This document shows positions 19,334 to 28,985 of a stretch of 64,000 bases of DNA, in pieces (the stretch's first letter is position 1; each line of letters begins with the position of its first letter). Both the position numbers and the translations under genes were made by a program. The stretch lies in assembly GCF_030053115.1 (NCBI RefSeq), contig NZ_CP125619.1, positions 6,285,001-6,349,000 on the forward strand, in the 5' to 3' direction. The stretch is from Pseudomonas svalbardensis. Lineage in GTDB: Bacteria; Pseudomonadota; Gammaproteobacteria; Pseudomonadales; Pseudomonadaceae. The notes beneath the pieces are model-generated. The model saw nothing but the letters and a program-made list of their open reading frames with translations. It was not told where the DNA came from and made no database searches.

Positions 19334-21359
19334 AGTCGAGGACCAAAGGCTGCGACCCCTGCGCCGGAATCGCACAGCAAATCAGCACCTGTCCGTCATC
19401 CGGCACTTCGGCCGGCGGCTGTGGATAATTCACCAGACCGCTGATCAGGCGAGTCTTGCAGGTCCCGCAGGAACCGCCGCGGCAACTAAATTCCGGGCGC
19501 AACCCACGGCTTTCCGCCAACTCCAGCAAACTGCCACCGTCCGGTTGCCAACGGGCCTCTTTTGCCGAGCGCTGAAACACCACCGGTACCGAGGTCGTAG
19601 CAGCGGGTGGTTGCTCGATGATCACCGCATCGGGGTCCGGCACCCGGCGTAAAGTCGAGGGGCCGAAGGTTTCGGCGTGAATCCTTGCATCGCGGATGTC
19701 CATTTCCCGCAGGCTGTCATACAGCCCTTGGGTAAAACTGCTTGGACCACAGAGGACGAAATCCAGCTGATCGTAGTCCTCCACTGCAAGGAGGGTCTTG
19801 AGCAGCGCGGTGTCGATCCGCCCGGTCAGGTCGAAGTCTTCACCCTCTCGGGCCTCTGCCTCCGGCTGGCTTAGCAGGCGCAATACCCTGACCGCATCAC
19901 CCGCCTCATCGAGCAAGCGATCCAGCTCAGGCCGAAACACTTGATCGGCCAGCGTGCGCGAACTCTGGAAGAACCAGGTCGGCCGGATGCGGCGGGTGCG
20001 CAGGCCTTGGTAAACCACTTCGCGCAGCATCGACAGCAGCGGCGTGATGCCGACACCGGCAGCCAGAAGCACCAGCGGCCGACGTTCATTAGGTGCCACG
20101 GTGAAATGTCCTTGAGGCGCACGGGCCTCCAACAGATCACCGACGCGCACCTGTTCATGCAAGTGCGAAGACACCAAGCCTTCACGCTTCACGCTGATGC
20201 GGAAAAAGTCATCGGACGGCGCGCTCGACAGGCTATACGTGCGGATATGCACCTCGCCGGCTATGTTGAAGCGCAACGGCAAATGCTGCCCGGCCTGAAA
20301 CACTGGCAACCCCGCGCCATCGGCAGGCTCCAGATAGATCGAGCGGATGTTGTGGCTTTCGTCTTTGATGCGCGCCACCCGCAGCGGCCGCCAACGATCG
20401 CCCATGGCCTGGGCTTGCAGACGGGCGTTGGCCTGCGCCCAGGTGCCGGTCAGCAAACTGGTGGGTGACACGCCGTCGAAGCGCCACCGCAGAGCAAGCG
20501 CGGCGGGCCGACGCACCACGCTTTCGACCTCGACTGTCCACAAGCGCTCGGCCCCTTGAAACGCCTCGACCTGCGGGCCTTCAAGAATGACTTCGGTGCG
20601 ACCGCTGAGGTGCAGCAGGTCTCCCGAACTGAAATCGATAAACAGCAAACCGGCCCGGGGATTGAGCAGCAGGTTGCCCAAGGTGTTGAAAAACAGGTTG
20701 CCGGCGAAATCCGGAATGGTCAGGCGATTGCCTTCTACCTGTACGAAACCGGCCTGGCCACCGCGGTGAGAAACGTCCACCGAACGTTGACCATCGACAT
20801 CCACGTAGCTGGCGACAAAGAGCGTATCGGCTCCCGCGATCAGGTTTTTGGCCGCGTCATCCAGCCCGTTGAGGTGTTGCGCGATGCGAGTCGACGGATC
20901 CGCCAACGGCACCGAGCGAAACTGCCGCAATTGAATGTACTGCGGGCAATTGCCGAAGGACTGCTCCACCGTCACATCGAAGCCGCTTGCCGTCATCGCG
21001 CCGACTCGGCCGTTGAGGCGGTTGCGGCGACGGGTGTGCAGTTCGATCCCCAGCAGGCCGATCGCCGCGCCCTCGGTCAATTGCGCAGGATCATCCGCGC
21101 CCGGCAGGCTACAAAATTGCAATGTGCCCGGCTCGGGCGAGTGAGCGAAGCCCGGTGGCCCTTCAAGAATACTGGCCCAGGGATTACCGTCGGCATCCAC
21201 CGCGCCGTACAGCATGAACGGCAGTTGCTCATAGAACGTGCGGTGCTGATCCGGCATCTCACTGCGAATCACCTTACGACCGAGCACCTCCATTCGTTCG
21301 GCAATGCCCACATGAGCCTGCAATTGTTTCTCGCCGGCGTGCCAGGGTGAACGGTCCAT
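19329..21359 (-). CDS. PNPOx-like / flavin reductase / [2Fe-2S] ferredoxin fusion
   Basis: A 676-residue three-part electron-transfer protein. Residues 1-290 form a pyridoxamine-5'-phosphate-oxidase-like flavin barrel domain; about 320-560 an FNR-type reductase with the FAD motif HIRTYSLSSAPSDDFFRISV and the NAD(P) motif LLAAGVGITPLLSML; 590-676 a plant-type ferredoxin with CRGGSCGTC and a distal Cys (LICCAIPAQ). It should pass electrons from NAD(P)H to a flavin or bound substrate; the physiological substrate is unknown. The stop lies inside a REP arm. Confidence 0.85.
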   Translation of the reverse strand: MDRSPWHAGEKQLQAHVGIAERMEVLGRKVIRSEMPDQHRTFYEQLPFMLYGAVDADGNPWASILEGPPGFAHSPEPGTLQFCSLPGADDPAQLTEGAAIGLLGIELHTRRRNRLNGRVGAMTASGFDVTVEQSFGNCPQYIQLRQFRSVPLADPSTRIAQHLNGLDDAAKNLIAGADTLFVASYVDVDGQRSVDVSHRGGQAGFVQVEGNRLTIPDFAGNLFFNTLGNLLLNPRAGLLFIDFSSGDLLHLSGRTEVILEGPQVEAFQGAERLWTVEVESVVRRPAALALRWRFDGVSPTSLLTGTWAQANARLQAQAMGDRWRPLRVARIKDESHNIRSIYLEPADGAGLPVFQAGQHLPLRFNIAGEVHIRTYSLSSAPSDDFFRISVKREGLVSSHLHEQVRVGDLLEARAPQGHFTVAPNERRPLVLLAAGVGITPLLSMLREVVYQGLRTRRIRPTWFFQSSRTLADQVFRPELDRLLDEAGDAVRVLRLLSQPEAEAREGEDFDLTGRIDTALLKTLLAVEDYDQLDFVLCGPSSFTQGLYDSLREMDIRDARIHAETFGPSTLRRVPDPDAVIIEQPPAATTSVPVVFQRSAKEARWQPDGGSLLELAESRGLRPEFSCRGGSCGTCKTRLISGLVNYPQPPAEVPDDGQVLICCAIPAQGSQPLVLDL

Positions 21360-21422
21360 AACGGCTTCTCCCCTGCGCCATCGGCGCAGTGTGAACGACC
21401 CGACAGTGTCGGGCCGTAAGCA

Positions 21423-22049
21423 TCAGGCGGTTTTTTGCAAACCGGCAACGGTGCGCGGCATGCCGACAAACCCTGGCAAGGCTTCGATCCGCGCCAGCCA
21501 GGCGCGGATGTTGGCGTAGTCCTCCAAGGACACGTTGCCTTCTGGCGCATGGGCGATGTAGCTGTAGGCCGAAACGTCAGCAATGGTTGGCTCGGCGCCA
21601 GCCAGATACGGCGTTGCTGCCAGTTCCTGATCGATCACTTTGAGCACGGTGTGGGAATAAGCGACCACCTCTTCAGCGTTGTAAGGCGCACCAAACACCG
21701 TGATCAGCCTCGCTCTGGCGGGACCAAAGGCAATCGGCCCAGCGGCAATCGACAACCAACGCTGAACCTTCGCCGCGCCGACCGGATCGGCTGGCAACCA
21801 GCGGCCATTGCCATATTTCTGTGCCAGGTAGACCAGGATCGCATTGGAGTCAGCCAACACCACGCCTTGATCATCGATGACCGGCACCTGACCAAACGCA
21901 TTGAGCGCGAGGAAATCCGGCTGTTTGTGCGCGCCCTTGACAAGATCGACAAAGATCAGCTCGGTCGGTAGTTGCAGCAGAGACAGCATCAGCTCTACAC
22001 GGTGAGCGTGGCCGGAACGAGGGAAGTTGTAGAATTTGATGGCTTGCAT
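21423..22049 (-). CDS. Glutathione S-transferase family protein
   Basis: A 208-residue GST: an N-terminal thioredoxin-like domain with the cis-Pro region [20 protein letters not shown] (about 50-70), and an all-helical C-terminal domain containing [18 protein letters not shown] with the conserved N-capping Asp. The start [17 protein letters not shown] at 22049 is chosen because the upstream extension lacks family similarity. It may act on electrophiles or as a peroxidase. It is near, but separately oriented from, the LysR gene that follows. Confidence 0.9.
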   Translation of the reverse strand: MQAIKFYNFPRSGHAHRVELMLSLLQLPTELIFVDLVKGAHKQPDFLALNAFGQVPVIDDQGVVLADSNAILVYLAQKYGNGRWLPADPVGAAKVQRWLSIAAGPIAFGPARARLITVFGAPYNAEEVVAYSHTVLKVIDQELAATPYLAGAEPTIADVSAYSYIAHAPEGNVSLEDYANIRAWLARIEALPGFVGMPRTVAGLQKTA

Positions 22050-22179
22050 GGTCGACTCCGCTGGGTGGTGGCGCTGTTGGACAGTGTTCAGCACCGATGG
22101 GGAGCTATCTTCCACCCGCAACCAAAACAACAGAATAACCAGCCAACGCAATCCATTATTTCACCCAGCGAAATAACCC

Positions 22180-23082
22180 TCACGCCTGCAAGGACGGGTG
22201 ATCACGTAGCGCGCTCGCCGCAAAATCCACAAAACTGCGGATCCGCGCAGGGGCCTTGCGCCCCCCCTGATAGACCACATGGATAGGCAAGGGCGGCAGT
22301 TCGAAGTCAGCCAGAACGATTTCCAGCTCACCGGAGGCGACTTTGCTCGCGACCTGATAAGACAGAACCCGGGTCAGTCCCAAACCCAGGCATGCCGCCG
22401 TAATGGCCGCCTGATTGGCCGTCACCACCAGGCGCGGCGCTGGTCGAACACTCAGCGGCTCGCCCCCTTCGAGGAACGGCCAGGTTCTCGACTGACCGAT
22501 AGAGGACGTCGCAATAACCGGCGCCTGAGCCAGATCCTGAGGATGTCGAGGTCGACCATGGGCCGTCAGGAATTCCGGCGAGCCGCATACCACACGCCGA
22601 ACCTCACCCACGCGAATCGCGTGCTGATTACTGTCGGGCAACTCACCGATCCGCACGGCGACATCGATGCCCTCCTCGACCATGCTGACCACTCGATCGA
22701 CCAGCAACCCATTGATGCTGACTTCTGGAAATTGCGTCAGATAATTCACCATCACTGGCGTGACAAACAGCTCACCAAACAACACCGGCGCAGTAATCGT
22801 CAATTGCCCACGCGGTTGGGTGTGGCTGCCCGCCGCCGAGTCCTCGGCTTCCTGCACCTCGGCGAGAATCCTCCGACAGTCTTCCAGGTAACGCTGACCC
22901 GCCTCGCTCAAATGCACACTGCGGGTAGTGCGCGTCAGCAGCAACGTACCGATGCGTTTCTCCAGCGCCGCCACTGCGCGGGTGACGCTGGCGGCCGACA
23001 GGCCCAAACGCCGCGCCGCCGCCGAGAAGCCTTGGTCTTGGGCGACGGCAGCGAAGACCTGCATTTCCTGGAATCGGTCCAT
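22180..23082 (-). CDS. LysR family transcriptional regulator
   Basis: A 300-residue LysR regulator: an N-terminal helix-turn-helix (QGFSAAARRLGLSAASVTRA, about 17-36) and a periplasmic-binding-protein-like effector domain, with the C-terminal segment YQGGRKAPARIRSFVDFAA typical of the CrgA/DsdC-like group. It lies just upstream, on the same strand, of the GST gene and may control it. It is the last chromosomal gene before the metal-resistance island. Confidence 0.9.
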   Translation of the reverse strand: MDRFQEMQVFAAVAQDQGFSAAARRLGLSAASVTRAVAALEKRIGTLLLTRTTRSVHLSEAGQRYLEDCRRILAEVQEAEDSAAGSHTQPRGQLTITAPVLFGELFVTPVMVNYLTQFPEVSINGLLVDRVVSMVEEGIDVAVRIGELPDSNQHAIRVGEVRRVVCGSPEFLTAHGRPRHPQDLAQAPVIATSSIGQSRTWPFLEGGEPLSVRPAPRLVVTANQAAITAACLGLGLTRVLSYQVASKVASGELEIVLADFELPPLPIHVVYQGGRKAPARIRSFVDFAASALRDHPSLQA

Positions 23083-23106
23083 GGGCGTGTCCTCAATTCA
23101 GATAAA

Positions 23107-23135
23107 AAAAATCGCAACCGTTGGCTGCGATTTTT
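23107..23135. terminator. Intrinsic-terminator-like hairpin at the island edge
   Basis: Perfect 10-bp stem AAAAATCGCA / TGCGATTTTT with a 9-nt loop, A-rich on one side and T-rich on the other, so it can work in either direction. It sits between the LysR start and the first terminal repeat of the island. Confidence 0.6.
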
Positions 23136-23138
23136 AAT

Positions 23139-23345
23139 GTTGGTGCCCAACAACATAGCTTGACACACGAACATCAATAAAATCAGTCATTTATAGGGCC
23201 TTTAGCGCTCCCCAGATGACACATAACTTGACACAACCCATGGTGATATTCGAATGACGGGATGAGTTTATAACAACATAGATTGACACTACCCGCAGGA
23301 GCCAATTTAAAGTCGAGACTGGTGCCGAACATAATATTTTGACAC
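23139..23345. repeat. Four direct repeats ending TTGACAC (left-end transposase-site-like array)
   Basis: The copies are at 23142-23166, 23221-23234 (core), 23276-23289 (core) and 23321-23345. The core reads ACATAGCTTGACAC, ACATAACTTGACAC and ACATAGATTGACAC in the first three; copies 1 and 4 match at 20 of 25 positions, including GGTGCC at their 5' ends. Spacing is about 68, 55 and 56 bp. The array starts with TGT (23139). This layout is that of a Tn7/Tni-type end with several transposase-binding sites. The 300-odd bases 23083-23454 contain no convincing gene. Confidence 0.7.
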
Positions 23346-23454
23346 CAGCGGCTCATTGAATTCAGGGGGTAAGCGGCTTAACGGAGCACGCTAGCTGAAT
23401 GAATAGTTGCGGTCGCGTACCCGCTTGTGATGGTTCTACTTAGCTGCAGTTGGA

Positions 23455-23808
23455 TCAAAATGACATGCCCTCAGCTACCTGAATCAGCATTTCTTCGACC
23501 CGATGTGTGCCGTGGGTTGTAGTCAGCATTGCAGTTGGACTTTTGCCCGAAAAACGGGATTTGGGTTTGGAAAGCCATTGTTTGGCCTTCCCTGCTTCCC
23601 CGAAGATCACCTCGGCCATGGCGGTAATGTGTGCAAAGCGGAACAGTCGATCGCTCTCATCCCCCGTTAAGAGCTGATTGCTGACCAGTTTTATTTTGAG
23701 CGTTTTGAGTGGAATGATTCTGTCGCGCTCTTCCGGACTTATGGTTCCAACGTCGCAAAGCGACATGATCATGCTGGCCGAGAGTAACGCGAGTTGGTGA
23801 CTTTCCAT
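23455..23808 (-). CDS. Orphan MbcA/ParS/Xre-type antitoxin-like protein
   Basis: A 117-residue protein with the C-terminal toxin-binding signature of the MbcA/ParS/Xre (DUF2384) family: a helical region RLFRFAHITAMAEVIFGEAGKAKQWLSKP followed here in shortened form by SGKSPTAMLTTTHGTHRVEEML. These proteins normally neutralise a RES-domain toxin encoded next to them. No RES gene is present on either side, so it is an orphan or a remnant at the edge of the island. The N-terminal DNA-binding part is short, so 5' truncation is possible. Confidence 0.7.
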   Translation of the reverse strand: MESHQLALLSASMIMSLCDVGTISPEERDRIIPLKTLKIKLVSNQLLTGDESDRLFRFAHITAMAEVIFGEAGKAKQWLSKPKSRFSGKSPTAMLTTTHGTHRVEEMLIQVAEGMSF

Positions 23809-23954
23809 TGGATGGAATCACCATCCAACCTAGTCCGAACCTCGACTGCTAGCGACTCAAAACCGCTGTAGACGAAAGGCCGTAGTCGGCTAAGCAGCCA
23901 GTCAAGTACATCACAGGTGTACCGTTTTTTCTGACCTGCGGATTTAGTGATAAT

Positions 23955-23980
23955 GGCCGGCACGACAAAGCGTGCCGGCC
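23955..23980 (-). terminator. Hairpin after the cus operon
   Basis: Perfect 10-bp stem GGCCGGCACG / CGTGCCGGCC with a 6-nt loop, 18 bp beyond the stop of the CusF-like gene. The T-run is weak, but the position fits an operon terminator. Confidence 0.6.
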
Positions 23981-23998
23981 AACTTCACTACTGCTGTT

Positions 23999-24349
23999 TC
24001 ACTTTTTAATAGACACAATAGTGGCTTTGCCGCCCTCTAGCCGAAAGGAAAACGATACGCGGTCTCCGATCGACAGCCCTGTCAGTTGATCTTCCGTAAC
24101 GGAAAAAGCCATGGTCATTGGCGGCCATTGCACAGCTGGAACAGCGCCGTGAGCGATGGTCACCGTATGCTTCGTAGTATCGATAGACTTGATCGTTCCG
24201 TCGGCGTTGGCGACTGGAGCCTGCTTTGTTTCCTGCTTCATCTGCATGCCCTCCATACCGTCCATTTTCATGCCCGGCATGTCCTCTGCCAGGACGGAAA
24301 GAGACAGCGCAAATACGGTGCTTGCAACTGCAATCAGGGTCATTTTCAT
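23999..24349 (-). CDS. cusF: CusF-like periplasmic copper/silver-binding protein
   Basis: A 116-residue secreted protein: signal peptide (residues 1-21), a Met-rich segment ([16 protein letters not shown]) and a small CusF beta-barrel with [20 protein letters not shown], which carries the His/Trp/Met-Met ligands of CusF for Cu(I)/Ag(I). It should pass metal to the CusCBA pump. It is the last gene of the cus operon, overlapping cusA by 4 bp. Confidence 0.92.
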   Translation of the reverse strand: MKMTLIAVASTVFALSLSVLAEDMPGMKMDGMEGMQMKQETKQAPVANADGTIKSIDTTKHTVTIAHGAVPAVQWPPMTMAFSVTEDQLTGLSIGDRVSFSFRLEGGKATIVSIKK

Positions 24350-27300
24350 ACAACTTTTCCTTGAGGATTGGTGGATACAACCTGGAGGTGCCGGCGACGC
24401 ATCAGGCGATAGGCTGCCGGAATGACAAACAGAGAAAGTAAGGGTGCCGTGACCATGCCGCCGACCATGGGCGCAGCGATGCGGCTCATTACTTCGCTGC
24501 CGGTACCACTACCCAACAGGATAGGTAACAGGCCAGCAATGATGACCGCCACGGTCATCGCCTTGGGTCGCACGCGCTGCACCGCGCCTTCACGAATCGC
24601 CGCCACCAGCCCATGCTCGGTGTTGTCGCCGAGGTCTTCACGTTCGGTCCAGGCGTTCTTCAGGTAAAGCAGCATGATCACGCCGAACTCGGCAGAAACC
24701 CCGGCCAGTGCGATAAAGCCGACACCGGTGGCGACCGACAGGTTGAACCCCAACAGGTAGAGGAACCATGCCCCGCCAGTCAGCGCGAATGGCAGAGTGG
24801 CCATGATCAGCAGGGCCTCATCGAAGCGGGCGAAAGTCAGATAGAGCAGCACGAAGATGATCAACAGAGTGGCAGGTACCACCAGTTTGAGCCGTGCGTT
24901 GGCCCTTTCGAGAAATTCGAACTGTCCTGAGTAGCTCAGACTCATGCCGGGCTGCAATTTGACCTGCTCGTTGACTACCCGGCGTAGATCGGCGACCACG
25001 GAAGCAATGTCCCGACCACGCACATCGATGTACACCCAGCCAGAAGGCCGTGCGTTCTCGCTCTTGAGCATCGGCGGACCGTCACTGACCTTGACCTTCG
25101 CCACAGTGCCGAGGGTGATCTGGCTCCCTAGCGGGGTGTAGATCGGCAATTGCTCCAGGGCGCCGAGCGAGTCACGCCACTCCCGAGGGTAACGTACGTT
25201 GATCGGGAAACGTGCGAGCCCTTCAATGGTCTCCCCGACGTTCTCACCGCCGATAGCACCGGCCACGATGGATTGCACATCGGCGATATTCAGTCCATAT
25301 CGGGCGGCGGCTTTGCGGTCGATATCCACGTCGATATAGCGGCCACCGGTCAGTCGCTCGGCCAGAGCCGAACTGACACCGGGTACGCCCTTGGCCACTC
25401 GCTCGACCGCCTGAGTCGCGGCATCAATCTCCGTCAGGTTGGTGCCAGCAACTTTCACCCCAATAGGACTCTTGATCCCCGTAGCCAGCATGTCGATTCG
25501 GTTGCGAATCGGTGGTATCCAGATATTGGTCAGCCCAGGAACTCGCACCACTCGATCCAGCTCTTCCACCAGTTTTTCCTGAGTCATGCCTGGGCGCCAT
25601 TGCTCCTGTGGCTTGAACTGGATCGTGGTTTCGAACATCTCCAACGGCGCCGGGTCGGTGGCAGTTTCAGCACGACCGGCTTTACCAAAGACATGTTCGA
25701 CCTCCGGCACGGTCTTGATCAGGCGGTCGGTCTGTTGCAGCAGTTGCGCCGCTTTCTGCGCCGACAATCCCGGCAGAGCCGAAGGCATATAGAGCAGGTC
25801 GCCCTCGTCCAAAGGTGGAAGAAACTCGCCACCCAAGCGCGACATTGGCCATAGTGCGCTGATAAAAACCAGCAACGCGACCAGCAGCGTGATCTTCGGT
25901 CGTCGCAAGACTGCATCCAGAGCCGGCTGGTAGATCCGGATCAGCCAGCGGTTCAACGGGTTCTGTTGTTCACTGGGAATTCGTCCCCGAATCCAGTAGC
26001 CCATCAACACCGGCACCAAGGTCACTGACAATCCCGCCGCTGCGGCCATGGCGTAGGTCTTGGTGAAAGCCAGCGGGCCGAATAGCCGGCCCTCTTGCGC
26101 TTGCAGGGTGAACACCGGAATGAACGATAGGGTAATGATCAACAAACAGAAGAACAGTGCTGGTCCTACCTCCGCTGCCGCTTCAGTCATCACGTGCCAA
26201 TGACGTTCACCTTTCAGTTCCTCCCCAGGATTGGCCACGTGCCAGGCCTCAACCTTCTTGTGCGCGTTTTCAATCATCACCACGGCAGCGTCGACCATGG
26301 CACCGATGGCGATGGCAATTCCGCCCAGGGACATGATGTTGGCGTTGATCCCTTGATAGCGCATCACGATGAAGGCGATCAGCACCCCCACCGGCAGGGA
26401 GATGATTGCCACCAGAGATGAACGCAGGTGCCAGAGGAAGATGCCGCACACCAACGCGACGACGATGAACTCTTCGAGCAGTTTGTGGCTGAGATTTTCC
26501 ACCGCGCGGTCGATTAGTTTGCTGCGGTCGTAGGTGGTGACGATTTCCACCCCCGCCGGCAAGCTGCTTTTCAACTCGTCGAGTTTGGTCTTGACCGCCG
26601 CAATGGTTTCGCGAGCGTTCTTGCCGCTGCGCAGAATTACCACGCCGCCAACAGTCTCGCCTTCGCCGTCGAGTTCGGTGATGCCACGCCGCATTTCCGG
26701 ACCCAACTGGATCGCGGCAACATCGCCAAGGGTCACCGGCACACCGCCCGAACCCAGCTTGAGTGGGATCGCCCGAAAGTCATTGAGCGTCTTCAAGTAG
26801 CCGGAGGCCCGCACAATGAACTCGGTCTCTGCCATCTCCAGGACGGCGCCACCGGTTTCCTGATTAGCCTTGCCGATCGCTTCCGTCACCTCGGCCTGGG
26901 TGATACCGAGGCTGGCCAATTTGAGCGGATCAAGCTGCACTTGGTACTGCTTGACCATCCCTCCCACCGTAGCCACCTCGGCAACGTTGGGCAGAGTCTT
27001 GAGTTCGAACTTGAGGAACCAGTCCTGAAGTGCACGAAGTTGCGCCAGATCGTGTCCGCCACTGCGATCTACCAGCGCATATTGGAAGATCCAGCCAACG
27101 CCTGTCGCATCCGGCCCCAACGCTGGTTTGGCGCTGGCCGGCAAGCGACTTTGTATTTGGCTCAGGTACTCCAACACCCGCGAGCGAGCCCAATACAAGT
27201 CAGTGCCGTCTTCGAACAGCACGTAAACGAAGCTGTCACCAAAGAAGGAGTAGCCGCGCACGGTCTTGGCGCCAGGCACCGAAAGCATGGTGGTCGCCAA

Positions 27301-27504
27301 TGGATAGGTCACTTGGTTCTCGACGATCTGCGGTGCCTGTCCCGGATACGGGGTGCGGATGATCACCTGAACATCGGAGAGATCAGGTAGCGCATCGATG
27401 GGCGTGCTCTGCACCGACCAGATGCCCCAAACCGTGACGAACAGTGTCGCCAGTAGCACCAGGAATCGGTTGGCCACCGACCAACGAATCAGGGCAGCAA
27501 TCAT
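24346..27504 (-). CDS. cusA: CusA-type heavy-metal RND efflux pump
   Basis: A 1052-residue RND protein of the heavy-metal (HME) group, the proton-driven inner-membrane pump of the Cu(I)/Ag(I) efflux complex. It opens with the HME signature [20 protein letters not shown] and [14 protein letters not shown], and carries the TM4 acidic motif [17 protein letters not shown]. Twelve membrane helices and two large periplasmic loops are expected. CusA rather than CzcA is supported by the adjacent CusF, the CusF-fused CusB and the length. It overlaps both neighbours by 4 bp. Confidence 0.94.
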   Translation of the reverse strand: MIAALIRWSVANRFLVLLATLFVTVWGIWSVQSTPIDALPDLSDVQVIIRTPYPGQAPQIVENQVTYPLATTMLSVPGAKTVRGYSFFGDSFVYVLFEDGTDLYWARSRVLEYLSQIQSRLPASAKPALGPDATGVGWIFQYALVDRSGGHDLAQLRALQDWFLKFELKTLPNVAEVATVGGMVKQYQVQLDPLKLASLGITQAEVTEAIGKANQETGGAVLEMAETEFIVRASGYLKTLNDFRAIPLKLGSGGVPVTLGDVAAIQLGPEMRRGITELDGEGETVGGVVILRSGKNARETIAAVKTKLDELKSSLPAGVEIVTTYDRSKLIDRAVENLSHKLLEEFIVVALVCGIFLWHLRSSLVAIISLPVGVLIAFIVMRYQGINANIMSLGGIAIAIGAMVDAAVVMIENAHKKVEAWHVANPGEELKGERHWHVMTEAAAEVGPALFFCLLIITLSFIPVFTLQAQEGRLFGPLAFTKTYAMAAAAGLSVTLVPVLMGYWIRGRIPSEQQNPLNRWLIRIYQPALDAVLRRPKITLLVALLVFISALWPMSRLGGEFLPPLDEGDLLYMPSALPGLSAQKAAQLLQQTDRLIKTVPEVEHVFGKAGRAETATDPAPLEMFETTIQFKPQEQWRPGMTQEKLVEELDRVVRVPGLTNIWIPPIRNRIDMLATGIKSPIGVKVAGTNLTEIDAATQAVERVAKGVPGVSSALAERLTGGRYIDVDIDRKAAARYGLNIADVQSIVAGAIGGENVGETIEGLARFPINVRYPREWRDSLGALEQLPIYTPLGSQITLGTVAKVKVSDGPPMLKSENARPSGWVYIDVRGRDIASVVADLRRVVNEQVKLQPGMSLSYSGQFEFLERANARLKLVVPATLLIIFVLLYLTFARFDEALLIMATLPFALTGGAWFLYLLGFNLSVATGVGFIALAGVSAEFGVIMLLYLKNAWTEREDLGDNTEHGLVAAIREGAVQRVRPKAMTVAVIIAGLLPILLGSGTGSEVMSRIAAPMVGGMVTAPLLSLFVIPAAYRLMRRRHLQVVSTNPQGKVV

Positions 27505-28985
27505 GGCTGGCCCCCCGATTTGGCCAGGCGCTCGACACGCAAGCCATCGTCGGTCTGGCTCACTGCAATCCGGACCTTGTCGCCCGTTTTGAGGCCCTGC
27601 ATCAGAGCCGGATTGGCGAGCGGGAAAGTCATCGTCATGCCAGGCATGCCCAGCGTTTTGAAGGGGCCATGGGCGAGTGTGACTTCTTTGTCGTTGATCT
27701 CAACGATCTGCCCATCCGCCTCATGAAAACTGGAGGCTGCTGCGTTGGTGGGTGACTGTTCCTCTAAGCTTGCAACGATGCCCTTAAGACTGGCCTCCGA
27801 GTCGAGCAGGAACTGGCCAGAGGTAACCACCTTCTGGCCCTCTTCCAGACCTTTCAATATCGCCGTCTTGCCATCGTTTTCCTGCCCGATCAACACTTCA
27901 ACAGGACGATAGCGGCCAGCGTCTTCAGCGAGCATCACCAGGGCACGTCGACCGGTGCGAATGACGGCCTCGCTCGGCACCCACAACACGTTTTCCTCCG
28001 TTGAACGATTGAGGCTCACTCGTGCGGTCATACCCGGCCTGAGTCGGCCTTCTGGGTTGGGCAACTCGACGCGGACGCGAAGTGTGCGGCTATCCGGATT
28101 GGTTTCCGGAAGAATCGCGCTGACTACGCCCTTGAGCACAACCCCAGGGAACGCGGGTAAACGCGCCTCTGCCGCTTGCCCCATGAGGATCGATCCAGAT
28201 TCAGTCTCGGGAACGGCCAGGGCCAGCCAGACGCTACTCAAACCATTAACGCGTGCCAGTGTCTCGCCGGCGGCCACCGTCATACCCTCGCGCACATTGA
28301 GCTCTTGCAGCACACCACTAATAGGGCTGGTGAGGGTCAGGTTTGGTTGGACTTTGCCACTGCGCTCTACTTGAGCAATTGATGCCGCCGGCATCCCGGT
28401 GAGCCGCAAGCGCTGGCGAGCCGCTGCCAGCAAGCCCGCATCGCCACTGCGCCTGAGTGCGAGGAACTCTTCCTGAGCGGCAGCCCACTCAGGTACAAGA
28501 ATATCCGCCAAGGCGGCATTGGCTTTGATCACGTCGCCAGGAGCACGGGCATACACGCGCTCGACGAAACCCGCCGTACGGGCTTGGATTACGGCGACGT
28601 CCCGCTCGTTGAAGGTCAACACACCGACCACGTCCAGACTCGAAGCAAACACACCTCGACTGACGGTAGCCAGTCGCACACCGAGATTCTGAGTCAGGCT
28701 TGGATCAATGCGAACGGCTGCGCTGTCCCCTTTGATGTCGGCGTACTGAGGGACCAACTGCATGTCCATGTAGGGCGACTTACCCGGCTTATCGAACTTT
28801 TGCTGCGGGGACATAGGGTCGTACCAATACAGCACTTTGCGTTCGTCCAGAGAGGGGAGGCTCTGCTCCGGGGCTGCACCAGGTACTTCGCTCATTCCCT
28901 GCAGAGCGAACCAGTAACCACCGGTGACACCCAATACCAGCGAGAGGCCTACCAACAATGCCCCGTTCCACTTTTTAAGGTTCAT
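27501..28985 (-). CDS. cusB: CusB-type membrane fusion protein with C-terminal CusF-like domain
   Basis: A 494-residue periplasmic adaptor linking CusA to the outer-membrane channel. A signal-anchor helix (11-30) is followed by a heavy-metal-binding stretch ([20 protein letters not shown]), the lipoyl/hairpin/beta-barrel adaptor domains (60-390), and, at 415-485, an extra CusF-like domain ([20 protein letters not shown]). The fused CusF domain duplicates the function of the free CusF two genes on. It overlaps cusA and cusC by 4 bp each. Confidence 0.93.
   Translation of the reverse strand: MNLKKWNGALLVGLSLVLGVTGGYWFALQGMSEVPGAAPEQSLPSLDERKVLYWYDPMSPQQKFDKPGKSPYMDMQLVPQYADIKGDSAAVRIDPSLTQNLGVRLATVSRGVFASSLDVVGVLTFNERDVAVIQARTAGFVERVYARAPGDVIKANAALADILVPEWAAAQEEFLALRRSGDAGLLAAARQRLRLTGMPAASIAQVERSGKVQPNLTLTSPISGVLQELNVREGMTVAAGETLARVNGLSSVWLALAVPETESGSILMGQAAEARLPAFPGVVLKGVVSAILPETNPDSRTLRVRVELPNPEGRLRPGMTARVSLNRSTEENVLWVPSEAVIRTGRRALVMLAEDAGRYRPVEVLIGQENDGKTAILKGLEEGQKVVTSGQFLLDSEASLKGIVASLEEQSPTNAAASSFHEADGQIVEINDKEVTLAHGPFKTLGMPGMTMTFPLANPALMQGLKTGDKVRIAVSQTDDGLRVERLAKSGGQP

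Noticed and set aside
23769..23963. A 64-codon minus-strand frame upstream of the antitoxin-like gene (begins MPAIITKSAGQKKRY)
   Set aside because: No recognised family, out of frame with and overlapping the antitoxin-like gene; it may be a decayed N-terminal region but cannot be supported as a gene.
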